This document shows, in pieces, positions 12,401-27,400 of a stretch of 64,000 bases of DNA. The DNA comes from Patiria pectinifera. Taxonomy: Eukaryota > Echinodermata > Asteroidea > Valvatida > Asterinidae. The stretch covers positions 8,388,643-8,452,642 of the forward strand of contig CM057140.1 in the NCBI GenBank assembly GCA_029964075.1, given 5' to 3'. A model generated the notes under the pieces. The model was not told the origin of the DNA. It did no database searches and saw only the letters and a list, made by a program, of their open reading frames with translations. Position 1 is the stretch's first letter; every line of letters begins with the position of its first letter. The position numbers were made by a program, and so were the translations under genes.

Positions 12401-15400
12401 GTGGGTTCGAGACCCACTCAAACAAGCTCATGAGTTTTACCTCGTAAGTGAAGAATAAAACCCAGTGTTAGAATTAGGCATTTTCAAATTTGAAATTTTG
12501 TTTTATTCGTGATCCATATTTGATTATTACATTGATTTGTTTCAGCTTTGGATGATTTGATAGGCCATGCAGACCTGAGTGTCAACCTGGCAGTCCACAC
12601 AATCAGGATGCTAGCTGAACATGACAAGTAAATTGCAGCAAATCTGATCTTGGTTTGAGGAATTTTAAATAAAGAACAAAACAAATGTTATTAATAGCTG
12701 GTTCCATAATATGTTGGGTGTTAGAAATGATGAAGAATTCCAGATCAGTTTTGATTTAGGACTACTCCCTCCTCCTTTGCCCAAAGTCCAAATAATTTTG
12801 TTGGTGAAAATTTTGAAGGGTAAATATATGAAAATCAAATTTTGCATTGATGTTGTCAACCATTCTTTGACGTGTGTGTATATAGGCATACTTGCGTACT
12901 GAATTATCAGAATATCTGTACAATGTTGTATTTACTTTTTGCTACGAGATCTTAACTCCTAATGGACGTTTTTGTGTCTTTATTAGGCTGGGCATCTGTC
13001 TGAATTCCTGCCAAAAAATGGAGAATCGATTCTCGTCAGATACAGACATTGGTAAACTGTATATTCAGCATCTTGAGCTGTTGCTTAGCAACAAGATGAC
13101 ATCAGAGGCAAAGGCACTTTTAGAGGAATGCATCAGAGGTGAGGGTCAAAGGGAGAAGATGTAGAAAGGCCCCCAGCGCCTACCCCCACCCCAACCGCAC
13201 CCCATACCCAACCCTTTCCACACCCCTACCACACCCCTACCCACTCCCTACCCACTCCCTTCCCCATGTTCCTCTCCCATAATCCCCTCCCCAACCCCTC
13301 CAGTAGGGCTCCAGTACTGACCCACGTGACCAGGCCTACATCTGGGTACCAGCAAGTCAGCATCGCCATTGTAGTAGGCAAAGATTGTCTAGTTCCGTGT
13401 GCAGTATATAGTTTAAAGCCGGAGTCCATCATTTGCAGCTATCCAAAAAAAGTAACTGGCGTAATTATTGTTAAAATACATACTGGTTGAAAGATAGTAA
13501 GGGGACTAAACTCCCTGTGAAATTATTCTTTCTGGCAAGCTCTCATTTTGAAGAAATCAACGAAAAAAGGCATTTCCAACGGTGCGTCTTTAGAAGCACC
13601 GTAGGAAAATTTAAATTAGTAGTTCGTTTTTTTATTCGGCGCAGTGCGCGCAAGCATTGGAACGACGCACAGTGCGCGACATCGCGTAAAGCTGCAATTC
13701 AAAACAATTCAAAGCATGATTTAGCAACTTTTGATTTGAAATTGAGATCCTAGAATGCTGTTTTTCTCGGAATATACAGCTGAAGCTGAGCTGAAACTTC
13801 ATCAGGTTAGTTGTTCAGTATCCTTCACTAGATTTTGAACACTTTTGTTGCTTCAAACGAACAAAATGCACAAATTACAAATGATGGACTATAGCTTTAA
13901 AGGTCTTCAAAGCTGTGATGGATGGCAAAAAAAACTGAGAAATATGTAGAGGCAACACCCAGTGCTGGGTCGGCACGGTCATGACAACCGTACACGGCAC
14001 AGGTTACCATTATGCCATTTAATACAGAATTCACAGTTATTTTACATGAAAAATATGCCCTACTGGCCTCAGCCTGTCTAGTTTACAACACATGAGGTGG
14101 TTTGCTAACCAAATACTTGCCTATTGCAATGGTGTCCAATCACGGGCAAACTGGATGGTCATGTGGTATTTGACGTCTCATGCAATACAGTCTTAGCCCC
14201 TAACCCCCTAGGGGGTGTGCAAAATCAGATTCAAATTGGAGGATTCAGGACTGTTAGGGATAAAGTCGAATCTATTTTCTTACTTTGCATGCAAATATCG
14301 AATTTGATTTTGGGACAAATGCAGGAGATAAATGTACCCAAATCTAGCAGGCAATTGTAACAAATCTGAACAATTTATTGGATCAAAAGAATGGATATGC
14401 TGTTTACATAAAAGTTGGAGCATAACAACATTTTATGCAGACCTTGTCTCAAATTTGGTTGCACCATTAGCTGGAGTCCCATTTACAGGGGGAACTTAAG
14501 TTTTTCTTTTTCAAGATGGGGCACGAAATGCCTTTTGCCGCCTTCTCGGTGATCTTAGTGAGGCAAGGGGGATGGAGGGGGGCACAGACCTCAAGCGGGA
14601 CAGACCCCTGCCTGATGCTATGCACGCCAATCCCAGTTGTACCTCTCTATCCCAGTTTCTGGCAATTCTTTTTTGCTGTTGTTTGCTAATTTTTGCACCC
14701 CATGATTCACAGGTTTTTTTTAGCAAACACCCAGCAATAGGAAACTGACTGTAGTATGCAGGTTTTGAATCCCACACTAGTCAACTGAACATCGATTCTG
14801 TTTATTTCTAGGTCATTCGTTTGTCTTTGACGTTGATGTCAACATTCAGAGACATCTCCACACTGTTCTATGGGACAAAGCAGCAAGTGATTATGATGTG
14901 AGTAGCTCAAAATTACAGGGAATGTACATCATTGGCTTTTGCTGTAATTTTCAGAAATGAACTATTTGAGGGGTTAGTATAATAGATCAAATATTGTTAC
15001 ACTGACATGTTTGAAGTTTTGTGTTAAAAAATGCTGGAAAAACCAAGAAAAACAAAAGTGTTCAAGTAGTCTGGTTCCCTGACTCCACCAACGATAAAAT
15101 GGATCAATTTATAGAAGCTGGAAATTTGTAAGGTAAGGGAACCAGTTTAGCTGGCCTGCACCCGTTCATGAACATGTAACCAATAGCAAACAAAATTTGG
15201 ACTAAAAAATGGTAAATTTGGAGCAGTAGTTGAAAAATAGTTAGGTTTTTCCAACGGTGGTCGGCCGACCACTGTGGAAATGTACACAAAAATACCATTT
15301 TCTTGAAAATGACTTCACACCAGGTGCCATAATTTTACAGGATGCTTAAGACTGTCATTTACCAACATCCTAGTAAGGTATTTCGTAAAAACTTGGTAGT

Positions 15401-18400
15401 TTTGTTTTTCGATGTTTGCAAATGTTGTATATTCCCTTTAACTTCATCAATTTTAAGACTATTAAAATTTTTAAGTGTTTACGTTGTAAAGAGCGGATAA
15501 GCAGAAATTGCTAGAAAATTATTGCTTATACTTTGGGTGTGATCCCTGGCTACATGGCATAATTGGTTTATGGTTTCTGACTTTTGCTTAACACATAACA
15601 TTTCCTGCATAGAAGCATCATTAGATGGGGCCTCATGTCATTACTTCTCATTTGGCAGGTTGGTGACAATGCTGAAGCGTTAGCCTGGTACAGCTACTCA
15701 TTGACGCTCTTGAAGCAAGCTGACTCCAAGCATGAAAGCCTTGCCAAACTACAGAGAAACAGAGCCTCATGCTTCCTCAATCTGCAACAACCTGATCAGG
15801 TACATTGTGTTCAAATTTCTTTTTTAAAATGTTAAGGAATTATCACTCTTCAATATCTAACTTTACTGCCAGTAACCTTTCAGAAATCTAAAAAAAAATC
15901 CACTGGTGTTTCGGAAAATATGGCATATTCTTTGTTCTTTGAAGGGACAGTATGTAAAGTAATAATGCACTGTCGGCTGTGCTGTTTGCCTTCCTAAACC
16001 CCACCATATCCTACGAAAGGATCTTGGAAAGTGAGGGTTATTAATTGATATTTGAATTGGTCTGGATCCTTTTATCTCTAGGCATTGGAAGCAGTGAAAG
16101 AAGCTGAGAAGCTAGATCCCATTAGCCCCTTCACACAATACATCCTGTACAAGGTGGCACTATGGAAAGCAGACGAAGATGGAGGTAAGTCATCCTCAAT
16201 TCACACCTCAAACAAGGCGCACATTTTGATATCCCTAGGAGCAGTGTTTGTGCATGACCTGCACCCCATTTCATGAAAGTCATTGTAACTTGTGATGCAT
16301 TGTTGCGCTGCGACACGTCGTATCCTACAATGCTTCACAGCTGCGACGCGTCCTGTGATTCATTTCACAAAACGCATCATAAGTGTGACGCATTGTAGGT
16401 GTATCTATAGCACAATGCGGTGACTGTCATATGTATTTATTCAGCGTACAGAAAATGGTCGTCTGATATTCAACAAAGAGTCGTTGGATCTCCTCTCGAA
16501 AAGTTTTCAAAACATAAAACAAAATGGCTACTTTGAAATTTCAACTTCAATTTTGAAATTTCAACTTCACACATTGCCTCGGTATTATAGTCTTGTTTAT
16601 GTAATTTTGGCATAAAACTGGCTAAGAAAAGGACGCTTCTTATTTTGCAATGACCACTAGACACATCGTAACTTGCGACGTGTTTTTAGAAGTTGTCAAG
16701 GAACTTACGATGCGTTCGAGCACAGATGATTGTAGGGGGAGGATGCAAAATTGAACAGGAGGTTACTTTGAGGTTCACCTGAAGGTTCTACAAGGTTCTA
16801 CTTGAGTGCCACTCATTTAATTTTGTAAACTTCCCTAAGTGCATCGTTTCTGTGGTTAGCAGAGCCATGAAATTGAGCCTAGATAAGTCTTTACGTTGTC
16901 ATGGTATTACATGACTCCAGGTTCTCAACTGCTCATTTCAACTAGAACGGAATCATTGTTTTCTATTTGACAGCTACCCAAGCTATTCAGAGACTGAGTG
17001 ATTGCAGTAAGGAAGCTAAGCAGGATGACGGGAGTGATTACAAGGAGACTGTCCTCAGTCTCATCTGCTTAGCGGCTCAGATGGCATTGGAGGTCAGTTG
17101 AATGGTGCTAAAAGTGTGTGGGCAGGGGGGGGGCCTGGACATCAGTTGATACTGGATGGGGATCTTCATTTATCAGAATCTTGTATGAATACTAAGGCCG
17201 CATCATATTTCTGTTACCTCATTCTGAAGAATTGCTCGGTTTTGCATTGTAAAAACCTATAAATGCCTATATTTTGGCACTTGGAAAACCTTTAAAAACC
17301 TAAATTTTGTTTTTCCAAACTTATTTTAAAAACCTATATTGATATAAAGGGGCACTGTAAGGCCTGATGTCATTGTCACTTACAACTCTTTAGACCATGC
17401 TGACAATAGACGTAGCCAAAACTCTGGAAGCCCGTTTCAGATATGGCCTTATTTACACTTAGACCCCCTCCCCTCCCTGATTTACAACTATCCAGATGTC
17501 CATAGTGTATAAGCAGGAAAACAAATTATTTTACTTCCAGTAACATTTAGTAACCTTAACACTCATAACAATCCCATGAAACAAGTGCAAGATTCTCTTT
17601 CAGATTAAAACTTTTGCAAATTATATTTTGAATTTAATCACTTTTTCTGCCTTAGAAAGACAACCGTACTATCGCTGTGAAAGCTTTGGAGAAACTGGTG
17701 CAGCACTCGGAGGATCAGCAACAGATTCTGACATCTCTCAGGTTGGTTTGATCATGTCATCGGTCAGGTCGTTTACAGGGTCAGAACATAGAGAAAGGAC
17801 GCAGAAGGAGTTTGAGGTTACAAAGTGAAATCGGCTAATTCTAATCAGCCCAGGTTCAACCATACCCAGAGAACAAGGACGGCACACTTAAGAGGTTTTG
17901 ATAAATATTGATGACCGCAGAGACCCTTTGTGCCTGATGAGGTATATTTAACAATTGTTGACTGCTGTGATGTGGGCTATGACATTTTGAACACAGGAGG
18001 GGCACCGATGGTGTTCAAAACATCATATCCAACATCAAAGCAGTCAACAATTGTTTTGTTATACCTCTGTCTTGGATTCTTTGGGTTTTGATGTAGAAAC
18101 ACGAAAACAAACAGCAGTCAACACAACAATCATGACAATTAAACGTCAACTCACATGCATGTCGCGTGCTAGAAACAGCTGATCGTCTGCTAGTTCACTG
18201 CTCCCACTCATGAGTGAAAACATGGTGAAAATAGCGTGGGTACCAACGATATAAGCGTTTCACACCGTAAATACTGTACCGTACGTACCGTACCGTACCG
18301 TACATACGTGATATCCAACAGGGAGTGTGCCACGACTTTTTATTAACTTAACACGTGATCGTTCTGGGCCAATGAAAATACAGTATTCAAGACAGAGATA

Positions 18401-21400
18401 TAACATTGTCGCTTGTTTACAGCTTTGCATGCTGAAGCATATGGGAATTGAATGCACCTGGCTGCTATTTCATTCAGCATTTCAGCGTTTTCATAAGATG
18501 GTGGCAATTATCCCCTGGTGTTTTGAATTGCCTGATTTGTAACTCCTGCTATGTTCCTTTCTCTGTGGTCATACAAATAACTGTGACTACTGTAGTTGGC
18601 AAGCCATACATCACACTCAGAATTTGTTGATGAGACCGTTCTAAATTAGAATTAAATTTGTCATGGACATTTTTAATCTGGAAGCTACAGATTAATCAAG
18701 TTTCTTTCCATTTTTATACAAACATTCAAATTGAGTCAGTGAGAGAGGAGGACCATTTCTTACAATACACTGTGTATCATAGTGTGCATTTAATCATTGT
18801 TATTCCACCCTCAATTGTAGATGCTTAACCCGACTTCAGCTGACATCTGCTGATGGTAAAGAAAACACGTAAGTTGGTTCTTTGTTTTTGTCCATTTTCC
18901 TCACTTTTCTCACCATTTTAGCATACGTTGCTTGTAAAAGCTTACCCATCTCATGTTAGGAACGATTGGTACATCTCTGTGCATTCAAATTCAGTTATCT
19001 TGAAACTTTTAGGAGTTAATTTGAATAAGTGTCAAAGCCCCACTTAATAGGCAAAATTTTGCCGTCGCAAGTAGATTATATTTGTTGCTCGTGGTCTAAT
19101 TAGTAAACATACTGAAATTCGAAGGAAAAAGTACAAGGGAATATTGGGTTAGGGCACATTTAAGTTTGAAAAATTTGCGCACAAGTCTATGGGGATGTCT
19201 CCCAAATGTCCAATCCAGGGTAATACTTATTACTGTATTACTATTGTATAACTGCAGTTAACATGACTGTTTGTGCAGTTTCTGCATGCGTCTTATCTGT
19301 ATTTCTATCTCCATGCAGGACTGAGGCTAGTGCAGTATTATCATACTTGAGGACAGGTTAGCCAGGGAAAACACATGTAGGGTCAGATTCAGGGAAGGTG
19401 TTGCAGAAATTGCAGTTTAAATGCTGTGTTTAAATGATATTGTGAATATTCATACCCAGTTCATTATTTGTTCATTCCTGAAGGTAAGGGTAGGAAATGG
19501 GACAGTTTGTAGCAGATCTGTTGATTTCGATTGAAGGCATATAATGATTAGAGATTAACTAGAGTTTTTAATAGTAGTCTCAGACACAGAAAAATAGAAA
19601 ATTAGACCAAGACAAGGATTAGTTAGCAGGTCATTTTTAAGATTTATTGGTTACTTGATTAATAGATTAATTGATTGGTTGATTGATTGATTTATTGATT
19701 TACTTACTTATTGATTATTTTTATGTATTTTTAATTTATTTTTTGTATGCATTTTTTTAATATATATTTGGTTTTTAATAACTTTGTTCTTATTTTTCTT
19801 TATTATATTTTTATTGTATTATACTTTTAGTGATTGATATATTTTTCATATACTTATATTTTTTATGTAGCCAGAGGTATTGGAATTGAAGGCCTTCGGG
19901 CACAGTTTTTAGGTAAACTTTTTCAATTCCAGGTATATTCCTCTGGCTGTTGTTTTTTTGTTTTTTGGGGTATTTTGTGATTTTTGTTTGTTCGCTTTTC
20001 ATACCAAAACAATAATAATAATTGTAACCAGTTCAAATTTCCTTCTTCAGTGCATACTGTTCTATATTATTGTTAGGTAACTATGTATACTTAGGTAACT
20101 ATGAAGTCAGATCATTTTTTTTGCTTTGTTTTAGCGTATGACACACTTCACAGTCATGCAGAGACCGTCATGGATGACACAGATATTGCCTGGACAGAAG
20201 AAGCAAGCTGGTTCATGAAAATATGTAAGCAAATGTTTGTATGTCTTTCATATATGGGCATGAGTTTCGTCATAAATTGTTCTGTTTGGAGAAGGAACGA
20301 ATCTGATGTCTTTTAAGTTTTGGTGGTCCGAGAGGGCCAGCCTAGTGTCCTCGTGTGCCTATATCAATGACTGACTGACTGACTGTCACTTGTCAGCTGG
20401 GCAGTGCTATTGTATAGGATTACCCTGCAACACCAAATGAATTGGCTAAATTCTGCTCACTGTGTAGACTGGATGCATGGAAAAAAAAAACTGCATGTGT
20501 ATCGCCATACTTACATGATCAATTAATTAGAATTTTGCGCTCTCTATGACCAGCTTTAGTAGACTAGCTTTGCCCTGTTTTTATGGATGACCATTTTGTG
20601 GTAAACTTTGAATGTCTTCTCCTTTTCACAGCATGGAACATGGCACTGGAATCATCTGAGAATAGCAGACTAACTCATGAGTTCTTCACGTTTTGCAGCA
20701 AGGTAAGACATTTTTAAGAAAATTGTTATGAAAAAAAGTGAAACTTTGTAATTTGTGGTCAGTTGAACATATTGGATTTTGAGTCAATTTTCTCGGTGAG
20801 TGATCTTAACCCTGTCTGTCAGCTATAAACTCATGACGTCATGTATCAATTTGACATAAAACATGATGAATAATTGACAGGGTTTTCTGCAATTGTGCGT
20901 TCAATATTAAACTAAACCTTATCGATTTTAATTTGTCCTTTTTCAGTTCAGTCATTTGTTGCCTCCTGAGGAGAATAACGCTGGTCATCAGAAGACTTGT
21001 CTGTTCATGGCAGCTGCTGCTGCTCTACAGATGGCCAGAGAACAGCTGAATAGAGAGGATAAGGTGGGTAACATGATCAGGAAACCACTGGTGTAGTAGG
21101 AACATAATGTCAGCCACAAGGGCAGAACGTGAGAATAAAAAATATTCCTGTAATGAGAGACTTTTGAGACAGTTGTTGGCAGCAAATACACTGGTCCTTT
21201 TCAATTGTTTACGTCACTGTTTAAGCTAATGTGCACATGCTCAGTATGATGTAAACAATAGAAAAGAATCAGTGTGTTTGCTGCCACTAACCATTGAACA
21301 ACACAACTAACAATTTATTTATTTAGTTTCTGATGAATCTATTAAACCACAATAACGCTTTCAGCTTGGTAGTGTGGTACGAGGGTGTCCTCGCAAGCCT

Positions 21401-24400
21401 TCCATACCTGCTTCTGTGCCGCAGAACTCGTGGATGAATTTCTGAGTGGGTACATTTCTCAGTAGCTGCAGGACATGCGTGCTTCAAGGGTCCTGATACT
21501 GAGCGGACCACACTTGCAGCGACGATAGAGTGCCTTGTTAGAGATGCGATGTGGCCACTGATCTGTTGTAAATGGCATCGGTGGAATGAGTCCAGTTGAT
21601 CGTTCTTTTTTTGAGTGAGGCCCCAGGTATCCATGTTGTAGAGGAGTACAGGGAGCACGAACGTGCTGCAGAGGCGCAGACGGAGTTCCTCACTCATGTG
21701 GTGATGCTGTAACCACAATGTTTTCATCTTGTGGAATGCTACATTGGCTAGCTGCTTACGATGGCGACATCTTCACCATCTCCTAACAGTGAGCCGAGCT
21801 TCTTCCTCGCACGCCACTCCTCTCCTACACAGTTTACCTGGTGCTTCATTGTAGTGTGCTCAGTTTTAGTGGAGCTGACAGTTAATAACCATTCAACCAA
21901 ACTTCCTGGTGCGGCCTGTTCCACTGTGTCAAGAAATTCTGCCGAGTAACTCACAAAGTCTACATCATCAGCATATGCTACATCAAGAGGAAGACCACCA
22001 TCTCTGTTGCTTCTGACGAAAACCTTTAAAAACCTAAATGTTGTTTTCAAAACATGTTTAAAAACCTTGATGAAGAGGGGCACTGTGAGGCCTGCATCTT
22101 TAATGTCAATTAAGTAGAGCATGGGTCAAACAAAAATGATGTGGCTGAGGTCCACATGCGTACATGTATATGTGCGATACTGTCACCAAATGATAAAAGC
22201 TAGTAGAAGTGGTCAAGTCACATCACAGGGTTTATCAAATATGCACGGATGGTGTTTGTCGAGCCTTTTTCCAGAAAAGAACATGATTCATTGAGCATAG
22301 ACCAATCTGATGAAGCCCTGCCCACTGCGCATGTAGGCAACTATATGTGTGTGACTCCAATGCCACATGGCATATGTTCCAGACACACCGTGGGTGTCAT
22401 TGCAAGTGCATGCATTACAGCGATTGTCTGACATTCGATTATGCAATCGAGGCTGTATTCAGTTATAGCAACATAGAGTAGATCAGTCTATTATTTGATT
22501 GTGTATAAGTTAGATGTATGTGATATTCTGTTTTAGTCAATCTGGTTTTTTTTCTTCAGCTTGCTTCTTTCAAGCAGTGTCTTGACCATATCAAAGTCTG
22601 TAGAAGCATCAGCCAGGAACTACAGACGGAACAAGGTAGGAAAAATTACCAACGAGTGGTGTGTTTTCAATTATTAGGAGGCTTTCAAATTAATTAGTAG
22701 CTTAAATTTATATAATGCAATATCTATACATAAATAGAAAGGATCGGATGGCTAATTAATAGAACATTAATATAATCGTCCAGAGATTTTTAGGTCAAGT
22801 CTCCTTTTAGTAAAAATATTCTCAGTTCTTACAAGGTTTATTTTAAAATCCCAGCACACTTTTCTTCATTGTAGAACATAAAAGTTCCTAGGGTATACTT
22901 ATTTGACCTTTTGGTACATCACTTTCACTCCATTGAATAAAGAGACATATTTTGCGACTTATGTTTTTCTTGGCAGGGAGCGATAGCAAAGAAACGGCAT
23001 CAGTCTTGCTGACTCTGTATGAGTTTGAAGCTCTGGCAAACCTTGGCGTTGTCTCTGAGCTAGAAAGGATCCTAGAGGAGGTGGTGTCCAACCCTGACAC
23101 AGAGATCAAGACACTGGAAACCATGGCAGGTAGGGTGTTAAGGCCTTCCCCCTTCCCCTGCCCAAGCCCTAGGCCCTCCCCCTTCCCAAGCCCTAGGCCC
23201 TCCACTGCCCTAGGGATACCTCTGAGCTAGATATATGATCCTAGTGTCAAACCCTAACACAGAGATCAAGACACTGGAAACCATGGCAGGTAGGGTGTTC
23301 AGGCCTTCCCCCTTCCCCTGCCCAAGCCCTAGGCCCTCCCCTGCCCTAGGGATGCCTGTGAGCTAGATATATGATCCTCGTGTCCAATCCTGACACAGAG
23401 GTCAAGACACTGGAAACCATGGCAGGTAGGGTGTTCAGGCCTTCCCCCTTCCCCTTCCCCTGCCCAAGCCCTAGGCCCTCTCCTGCCTTAGGGATGCCTG
23501 TGAGTAAGATATATGATCCTATAGTTCGGTGGGAAGAAGGGGGTATCGTGCACCCTCAGAAATCAACTTCTAATCGACGTCTCTAGGTCAGAAAAAAAAT
23601 GCGTAGAAAACAATTTGCTATGTTAAAAGATTTTTAAAAGTCCCACATATTGTTTTTATGCAAATTAGTGCCGCCATTACTGAAAAATCTATTGTTCAGC
23701 CAATATTGCAGATAACAGAATGAATCAGGTGTGTCTGTGGCATAGGAATATATATGCAAATGATCCTAGTGTCTAACCCTAACACAGAGATCAAGACACT
23801 GGAAACTATGGCAGGTAGGGTGTTCAGGCCTTCCCCTTCCATACGCTGCCCGAGCCCTAGGCCTTACACTGCCCTAGGGATGCCTGTGAGTTAGATATAT
23901 GATCCTATGTCTAACCCTAACACAGAGATCAAGACACTGGAAACCCTGGCAGGTAGGGTGTTCAGGCCTTCCCCCTTCCAAACACTGCCCAAGCCCTAGG
24001 CCCTACCCTGTGAGCTGGATATATAATCTAGTGTCTAACCTTAACACAGAGATCAACACAATGGAAACCACGGCAGGTAGGGTGTTAAGGCCTTCCCCCT
24101 TCCCATGCCCAAGCCCTAGGCCCTCCCCTGCCCAAGGGATGCCTGTGGGCTAGGTATACGATCCTCGTGCCCAAGCCTGACACAGAGGTCAAGACACTGG
24201 AAACCATGGCAGGTAGGGTGTTAAGGCCTTCCCCCTTCCCATGCCCAAGCCCTAGGCCCTACACTGTGTTAGGGATGCCTGTGGGCTAGATATGTGATCC
24301 TACAGTGTCCTACCCTAACACAGAGATCAAGACACTGGAAACCATGGCAGGTAGAGTGTTAAGGCCTTCCCCCTTCCATACACTGCCCAAGCCCTAGGCC

Positions 24401-27400
24401 CTACCCTGTGAGCTAGATATATAATCTAGTGTCTTACCTTAACACATAGATCAACACAATGGAAACCACGACAGGTAGGGTGTTAAGACCTTCCCCCTTC
24501 CCCTGCCCATGCCATAGGCCCTCCCTGCCTTAGGGATGCCTGTGGGCTAGATATGTGATCCTATAGTGTCTAACCCTTACACAGATATCAGACACTGGAA
24601 ACCATGGCATGTAGGGTGTTAAGGCCTTCCCTCTTCCCCTACCCAAGCCCTAGGTCCTCCCCTGCCCTTGGGATGGCTAGATATGTGATCCCATAGTGTC
24701 TAACCCTAACACTGAGATTAAGACACTGGAACCTTGGGTAGTGTACTGGAGCCCCGTCTCCCTCTCTCCCTCTCTCCCCTTCCCTGCACATTATCTCCAC
24801 TCCGTAGGGTAGTCTTGGAGCTAGTTGAGATCCATAATAAAAAATTGGACTCTAATCTCCAGTCCCATTATAGAGCTCAAGGCACTGGAAACTATGGCAG
24901 ATCGTGTGGGGCTGAGGGGAGGTCCTCTTTCCTCCCCTCCCACTCTTTAATTTATTCCTAGTCAGAAATATTTCACACTTCAGTTGTGAACACCAACATT
25001 ACAACTCCTGTTTACCTCAAAACCAAGTTTTGATGGAATTGTAAGAATATTGTACATCATCCAGTAATAAGCACCTGTGTTTCTGTACTCTAGCCCTAAC
25101 CATGCAGCCTCCTTTCCTGCCTTCATCCATCTGCAAGAAAGTACTGCAAGTAATCATCCAGAAATATCTCCAGCAACCTGAGGGTGTGGACCTCACTAAA
25201 TGCAGGTGAGTATATGCAAGATGTATTGTGTTCAGGATGGCTGGAAGAGTCTCCGATTTCCAAGATTGCAGCAAAGGAACAAAATTGTCCTCAAATATTC
25301 ATGCTCCCTATAAAATTGGCCTTTGCTGAGAATCTTGCCCACCTATATACTACTGTACCTATGGGTTGTGACCGTATCCTTAAATCCCATTGCAAAGGAG
25401 GCTGATTGACTTGCAATATTTCCCAAATCAGCTCAGTTTATCATACAGCATCTTGAGCAATTTTTCCCTCTAATTGCGAAGAATATACAAGGAACATTTT
25501 AATTGTAAAAAGGAAGAATGATTCTTGAGTTCAGATAGTAAAGAAATGTTAAAATACTCTCATTTTTTTTGGCTGTACAAGACTGGCATTAACTGTAAAT
25601 TAGGAATACTGCCCTCTTGTGTTGGTGGAATTATCAGAGTGTTATTGTGGAGGAAATTGAGTGTATTTTTAAAATAAAATTCACATTAATCGGAAGCATA
25701 TTATATAGTCTTCATAATACTCGATTAAAGGACGGAAAGTTTTACTGCGTTTGTTAGTTATGACATAAAATCTGAAAATACCTTGCTGATTCCATGTATC
25801 GATCCATTGGGGATGTAAAATTTTGAACGGTTGTGTGGTGCATTGAAAAGGAGTGCAAACGAATTGATATGTTAAAAACGCCACGGCAAAAATCATCTGC
25901 AGCGGATACGCCCTCATGTTTGCATTGTTTGCACAGAGCAAAATGAAACACTCATTTGCTGATCATGCCTTTTGGTTTTGGGCGTATTGGCTTTGATATT
26001 AAACTTAGAATACAAACGCAGATATGCAAATTACAAAAGCCGTACAAAATTGCAAGTTTCCCATAGGTTTGTGAACAAACATGGATGTGCCCAGCAGGCA
26101 TCACTTACATCGAGCCAGCGCTCTAGTAATTTAATATAGCTCTATGCTTGTTCCTCACATTCAAAACACAGTCTGACAGTACAACTAATGTTTTTGTCTT
26201 TAAGACAAAATTTGTGTGTCAATAACACAAAATAATGATTAATGTGCTCATTAATATTTGAATGCCTGTGTGTAATCTGTAATTCTCACTCAGTTCAATA
26301 GCTTCCAATGACATTCCATGGACAGCTATAAAAATAGCTTCTTTCAGTAAAACATGCATAACTTCTGATAGCATGGATCAATTTCAATAGTTCTTTTTTG
26401 CAGCTGAGCTTCTAGTCATGCTCTTTTTAAGACATATTTCATTGATGTAGAAAACGGATTGTTGTAAAAACACAAAACAAAAACATAACTAACTTCCTAT
26501 TGTCATTTACTTAGTACTGTACCAATTAGTCCCAAAATCCATCAATCACAATGCTTCCAATTTATGCTTTGTTTTACACCTCCAGGCCCAAGTCCATCAT
26601 ACTCCATCAATATTTAGTCAAACCAGGCCTGCAGGACCAAGTCTCCCAAAATCCACCAAAATGGGGGGATGGATTTTGAAGGAGTTGGGGAGGTTAGGGT
26701 AGATACAGGTCACTTTCTTTTGGCTCGTTCTGCACTAATAGTACTGAATAAACTTGTTTTCTCTGGAAGTGGGGCCAGGAAGAAAGATAAGGAACTCAGA
26801 AGATAAATTATTCCAAATCGATGAATACCGATGCTCTTCCTGTTTGGGGGAATTATTTACCAAACAATTGCTTGCCTAGTTTGACCCTGACTGCGTAGTT
26901 TCCTACCATATCCCGTCCGCGTGGTCAATCGGCATAGTTTCTCTTCCTGTGTTTTTTCCCCTGCTGCATCCGAGAGTTTTGTGTGCAAAAACTTGTCAGC
27001 AGGATGGTGCAACCTTATAAAGTATTAAATTTGTCACGTGATTTCTTCATTACTATCATCAGGTCCCATTGTTAGCATTTTGTAGTGGTACCCGGTACAT
27101 ATTTACCAAGAAAAGAATAGTGTAATGCAAAAAAGTCAGGAAATGCATGTCTACAAAATTCCACTAAAAACATTAAATTAATACAATTCCAAGAAAGGAA
27201 CAAGAAAAAAGTTTGACCAAAAAAATACATGTCTACAAAATTCCACAAAAAAATTAATTATTAAAATTCCAAGAAAGTAACCAAAAAAAGTCTTTTAAAG
27301 GAAATACATGTCTAAAAAATTCCACCAAAAAATTAAATTAATAAAATTCCAAGAAAGCTTCGGAACAAAAGAAAGTCTGATAAAGGAAATACATGTCTAA

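Noticed and set aside
13165..13432. C-rich stretch with an opposite-strand frame (GRGLWERNMGKGVG)
   Set aside because: Low-complexity pyrimidine repeat after exon 13; the frame reflects composition only.
23371..24153. Proline-rich frames (SPFPCPSPRPSP)
   Set aside because: They are read-through of the exon-derived tandem units into intron sequence; the unit structure explains them.
23052..24910. Possible CRISPR array (regular repeats with spacers)
   Set aside because: Eukaryotic context, the units are repeats throughout, the 'spacers' are not unique, and unit 1 is a coding exon end.
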